8,144 nt of DNA from Verrucomicrobiota bacterium (GTDB lineage: Bacteria; Verrucomicrobiota; Kiritimatiellia; CAIQIC01; Lenti-01), in assembly GCA_003451935.1 (NCBI GenBank), contig DMJA01000044.1, forward strand, positions 1-8,144, written 5' to 3'. This document shows positions 5,534-8,144 of this stretch, in pieces. Under the pieces are notes generated by a model. It saw only the letters and a program-made list of their open reading frames with translations, was not told the origin of the DNA and searched no databases. Both the position numbers and the translations under genes were made by a program. Position 1 is the stretch's first letter; every line of letters starts with the position of its first letter.

Positions 5534-7264
5534 ATGTTCCCCCCCATCATGACCAAGGAACAGTCCCAGGCGACGATGCGCATCGACATCACGCCCGCGA
5601 TGCTGGAGCAGCTGCAGCAGGCGCCGGTGCCGGGGGCGCGCCGCCCCGCGGGGCAGGTGGTGTCGCCGCGCCCGAGCGGGCCGGGGGTGATCCGGATTCC
5701 GGCCGGCCCCGCGGCGCGCCCGCCGGCCGGCGAGGAGTTCCAGACGCTGCTGCAAAGCATCTACGACGCGGTGTTCATCACCACGCCGCAGGGGGGGATC
5801 ACCAGCGCGAACGTTCGGGCCGAGCAGTTTTTCGCCGGCAGCCGGCCGGAACTGTGCAAGAAGAACGTGCTGGATTTCCTGTGCGGGGCGGAACGGGAGC
5901 TGCTGGACACGATCCTGGGTTCGCTGGAGAACAACCGGTTCGTGCTGATTCAGGCGCTGTGCCGGCGGCTGGACGAAACGATGTTCCCGGCGGAGATTTC
6001 GGTGAGCCACCTGCCGATCGCCGGCCAGATGCACCTGAGCTTCTTCATCCGCGACATCACGCTGCGGAAGGAGTCGGAGGAGCGGCTGAAGACGGGCTAC
6101 AACGCGCTGCAGAACTCAGGCAGCGGCATCGCGGTGGCGGACGTGGAGTTCGCCTTGGCGGGCTATGTGAATCCCGCGATGCTGGCGTTGCTGGGGCTGG
6201 AGACGGCGGAGGAGGCCTATGCCTGCAACTTCCGCCAGTTCCTGCAGGACGAGGCGCTGGCGGAGGACATGATCGCGGCCGTGCAGGCGGGCGACACATG
6301 GACCGGCGAGCTGGACATGAAGCGCAAGAGCGGCACGCCGTTCTTCGCGCAGGCCTCGCTGGAGCCCAACCTGAACCCGGATGGCGCGATGACGGGCATC
6401 GTGATCTCGCTGCTGGATGTGACGCCGCAGCGCCATGCGCAGCAGCAGCTCGAGCTGACGGCGGCGCAGCTGCGCCAGAAGAACCAGGAGATGGAATCGG
6501 ATTTGCGCCTGGCGCGCGACCTGCAATACGCCTTCATGCCGTCCTCCTATCCCGCCGTGGCGACGGACGAGCCCGGCAAGGCCGGCCATCTGGAGTTTGC
6601 GCACGTGTACCATCCGAGCGGACTGGTGGGCGGCGATTTCTTCGACATCCTGAAGGTCTCCGAGAGCCAGGTGCTGATTTTCATGGCGGACGTGATGGGG
6701 CACGGCGCGCGCGCGGCGCTGGTGGTGGCGACGCTGCGCGGCCTGCTGGAACAGCTGGCGAAGGAGACGCGGGACCCGGGCGAGTTCATGACGCGCTTGA
6801 ATTCGGCCTATTCCAAGATCTTCAGCAACGCCGGCGACTTGATGTTCGCCACGGCCTGCTGCGTGAGTTTCGACCTGAAGACCGGAAAGATCCAGCATGC
6901 CAACGCGGGGCATCCGCTCCCGGTGGTGATCGATCCAGATGGAACGCTGCGCGTGGCGCGGGTTCCCGAGGCCGGGCTGGGACCGGCGCTCGGCCTGTTC
7001 GCCGAGGCGCGTTATGCGCACGTCGATGCCGACCTGGTGCCGGGCAAGCGGGTGGTGTTCTATACCGACGGCCTGACGGAGGCCCGCAACGCCGCCCAGC
7101 AGGAATTCGACTTGAAGGGGATGATGGATTCCATCCGGCGGCATGCCGCCGAACCGCCGCAGGCGCTGCTGGACGCCCTGGTCTGCGATGTGGTGGATTT
7201 CACCCAGCGGACGGTCTTTGAAGACGATGTGTGCCTGTTGAGCGTGGACTATGTCAGGAGCTGA
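5534..7264 (+). CDS. PAS-PAS-PP2C (SpoIIE/RsbU-type) serine/threonine phosphatase
   Basis: A 576-residue, apparently cytosolic regulatory phosphatase with no membrane segment. Order: Pro/Ala-rich N-terminal region (about 25-65), PAS domain (about 67-180, ending FFIRDITLRKESEERL), second PAS domain (about 187-300, ending VISLLDVTPQRHAQQQL), a coiled-coil linker (about 300-335, QLRQKNQEMESDLRLARDL), then a PP2C domain (about 336-575). The PP2C metal ligands are all present: Asp368 in GGDFFDI, Asp386 in DVMGHGARAAL, Asp512 in FYTDGLTEARN, Asp564-Asp565 in FEDDVCLL, plus NAGHPLPVV. In known systems such enzymes dephosphorylate a STAS-domain anti-anti-sigma factor in partner switching, gated by the sensor domain. 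No STAS protein, anti-sigma kinase or sigma factor is in the window, so its target and the ligand sensed by the PAS domains are unknown. It is divergent from dapA and 37 bp upstream of an envelope-protein gene. Confidence 0.93.
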   Translation: MFPPIMTKEQSQATMRIDITPAMLEQLQQAPVPGARRPAGQVVSPRPSGPGVIRIPAGPAARPPAGEEFQTLLQSIYDAVFITTPQGGITSANVRAEQFFAGSRPELCKKNVLDFLCGAERELLDTILGSLENNRFVLIQALCRRLDETMFPAEISVSHLPIAGQMHLSFFIRDITLRKESEERLKTGYNALQNSGSGIAVADVEFALAGYVNPAMLALLGLETAEEAYACNFRQFLQDEALAEDMIAAVQAGDTWTGELDMKRKSGTPFFAQASLEPNLNPDGAMTGIVISLLDVTPQRHAQQQLELTAAQLRQKNQEMESDLRLARDLQYAFMPSSYPAVATDEPGKAGHLEFAHVYHPSGLVGGDFFDILKVSESQVLIFMADVMGHGARAALVVATLRGLLEQLAKETRDPGEFMTRLNSAYSKIFSNAGDLMFATACCVSFDLKTGKIQHANAGHPLPVVIDPDGTLRVARVPEAGLGPALGLFAEARYAHVDADLVPGKRVVFYTDGLTEARNAAQQEFDLKGMMDSIRRHAAEPPQALLDALVCDVVDFTQRTVFEDDVCLLSVDYVRS

Positions 7265-7267
7265 AGG

Positions 7268-7282
7268 CCGGCCATGGGCCGG
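7268..7282 (+). other. Small hairpin between the phosphatase and the envelope-protein gene
   Basis: CCGGCC (7268-7273) and GGCCGG (7277-7282) can pair around a 3-nt ATG loop. No T-run follows, so it is not a standard terminator. It lies four bases upstream of the ribosome-binding site of the next gene and could be an mRNA processing or stabilising element, or chance in GC-rich DNA. Confidence 0.25.
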
Positions 7283-7301
7283 AGACAAAGGGAACAACCA
7301 G

Positions 7302-8144
7302 ATGAAAAGCATGAACATTTTGCGGACGATGGTTTTCGGAGCGGCATGGAGCGTGGGCATCGCTGCCGCCCAGGCGCAGGCGATCCAGCCCTCGCCGGCG
7401 TATTATCAAGGCGGCCCCGGCTCCTATCCGGCGCCCGTCGCCCCGCCGCCGTCCACCGCTCCGGCGGCGGAGCCGGTCTATTGGGAATCGCCGGAACCCG
7501 TGCCGCCATTGCGGCTGGCTCCCGCGGTTCCGGCCGCGGAATACGAGGAGGTGGACGAGGAAGGCCTCTATTGGTTCTGGGGCCAGAAGTGGCCGGGACT
7601 GGCCCTTGGCCCCAAGTTCGGCACCACCGGCTTCGGCGCGGACCTGGTCTTCGGCATCAACCGCTTCCTGAACCTGCGCAGCGGCTTCAACTACGGCTCG
7701 TTCACCTGGGATCTCGGCCTGGGCGAAGTGGATTATGAGATGGACATCGCGATGACGAGCGTTCCGCTGCTGTTGGACATCCATCCTTTTGGAAACCATT
7801 TCCGGATCACGGGCGGCTTCTACATCCAGCCCGGCACGGAGGCGGACATCGATGCCACGCCCACCGAGGCAACCCAGATCGGCTCGCACACCTACGCGCC
7901 CGAAGCGATCGGGACGCTCACCGGGAAGATCGAGGTCTCCGACAACTTCACGCCGTATCTGGGGATTGGCTTCGGCAATGCCGTCGCCGAAGACCAGCTG
8001 CTGACGTTCATGGTGGATTTCGGCGTGATCATCCAGGCCTACGACGTTTCGCTGACCTCCGACGGGGCAGGCATGACCGCCAAGCTCGACATCTTCCGCG
8101 AAGACATCGCAAAGGAAGAAGCCAACATCCAGAAGGACATGGAG
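7302..8144 (+). CDS. Secreted, probable outer-membrane beta-barrel protein (3' partial)
   Basis: The frame is open from ATG 7302 to the window end (281 codons, no stop). The start has AAAGGGA (7287-7293) 8 bases upstream. The N-terminus is a signal peptide: basic start, hydrophobic stretch and AQAQA cleavage region near residues 23-27. A Pro/Ala-rich linker follows (about 28-80), then an acidic stretch EYEEVDEEG. From about residue 98 the sequence has alternating aromatic/glycine-rich strands typical of a small outer-membrane barrel: LALGPKFGTTGFGADLVFG, LRSGFNYGSFTWD, LLDIHPFGNHFRITGGF and TPYLGIGFGNA. The last visible part (about 262-281, LDIFREDIAKEEANIQKDME) looks helical and charged, resembling the pre-terminal segment of barrel proteins that end in a YRF-like strand, which would lie beyond the window. 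I recognise the general fold class, not a specific family or substrate. It lies 37 bp after the phosphatase gene and may be co-transcribed with it. Confidence 0.75.
   Translation, partial: MKSMNILRTMVFGAAWSVGIAAAQAQAIQPSPAYYQGGPGSYPAPVAPPPSTAPAAEPVYWESPEPVPPLRLAPAVPAAEYEEVDEEGLYWFWGQKWPGLALGPKFGTTGFGADLVFGINRFLNLRSGFNYGSFTWDLGLGEVDYEMDIAMTSVPLLLDIHPFGNHFRITGGFYIQPGTEADIDATPTEATQIGSHTYAPEAIGTLTGKIEVSDNFTPYLGIGFGNAVAEDQLLTFMVDFGVIIQAYDVSLTSDGAGMTAKLDIFREDIAKEEANIQKDME

Noticed and set aside
7268..7282. Hairpin after the phosphatase as a rho-independent terminator
   Set aside because: Only a 6-bp stem with a 3-nt loop and no following T-run; the next gene starts 20 bp later with a good ribosome-binding site.
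6116..7360. - strand open frame of 414 codons opposite the phosphatase gene
   Set aside because: His/Arg/Gln-rich antisense shadow without domains; the + strand frame encodes intact PAS and PP2C motifs.

Overview
The window is a GC-rich bacterial chromosomal segment with densely packed housekeeping genes, about half on each strand. No rRNA, tRNA, CRISPR, transposase, integrase or phage gene is visible. Base composition, the double-PAS PP2C phosphatase and the AT-richer repeat-filled spacer would suit a Gram-negative member of the Planctomycetes-Verrucomicrobia-Kiritimatiellota group. That placement is inference from general resemblance, not from a marker gene. A protein with a signal peptide and barrel-like repeats at the right edge supports a cell with an outer membrane.

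Left part (1-1384, + strand): the 3' end of a gene encoding a LysM peptidoglycan-binding protein, a rho-independent terminator, then a complete ftsW (septal peptidoglycan glycosyltransferase) with a GTG start. Middle part (1408-5425, - strand): a five-gene operon read right to left, dapA-dapB-folK-panB-panC. The first two junctions are 4-bp ATGA stop/start overlaps, the third is a 10-bp gap, and the fourth is a 137-bp spacer made of short A-rich repeats. ftsW and panC converge across 23 bp that fold into a hairpin containing both stop codons. Right part (5534-8144, + strand): divergent from dapA across 108 bp lies a PAS-PAS-PP2C (SpoIIE/RsbU-type) phosphatase, followed after 37 bp by a secreted, probably outer-membrane beta-barrel protein that runs off the window.

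The genes fit a biosynthetic theme. DapA and DapB make tetrahydrodipicolinate, the precursor of diaminopimelate for peptidoglycan and of lysine. FtsW polymerises peptidoglycan at the septum and the LysM protein probably binds it. FolK makes a folate precursor, and PanB uses a folate-carried one-carbon unit to make ketopantoate, which PanC joins to beta-alanine to give pantothenate. panD, folP, murG and a dedicated FtsI partner are not in the window.

I find no convincing undescribed system. The features most worth a second look are the repeat-filled panB-panC spacer, the terminator pressed against the ftsW ribosome-binding site, the stop-codon hairpin between ftsW and panC, and the orphan-looking phosphatase paired with an envelope protein.
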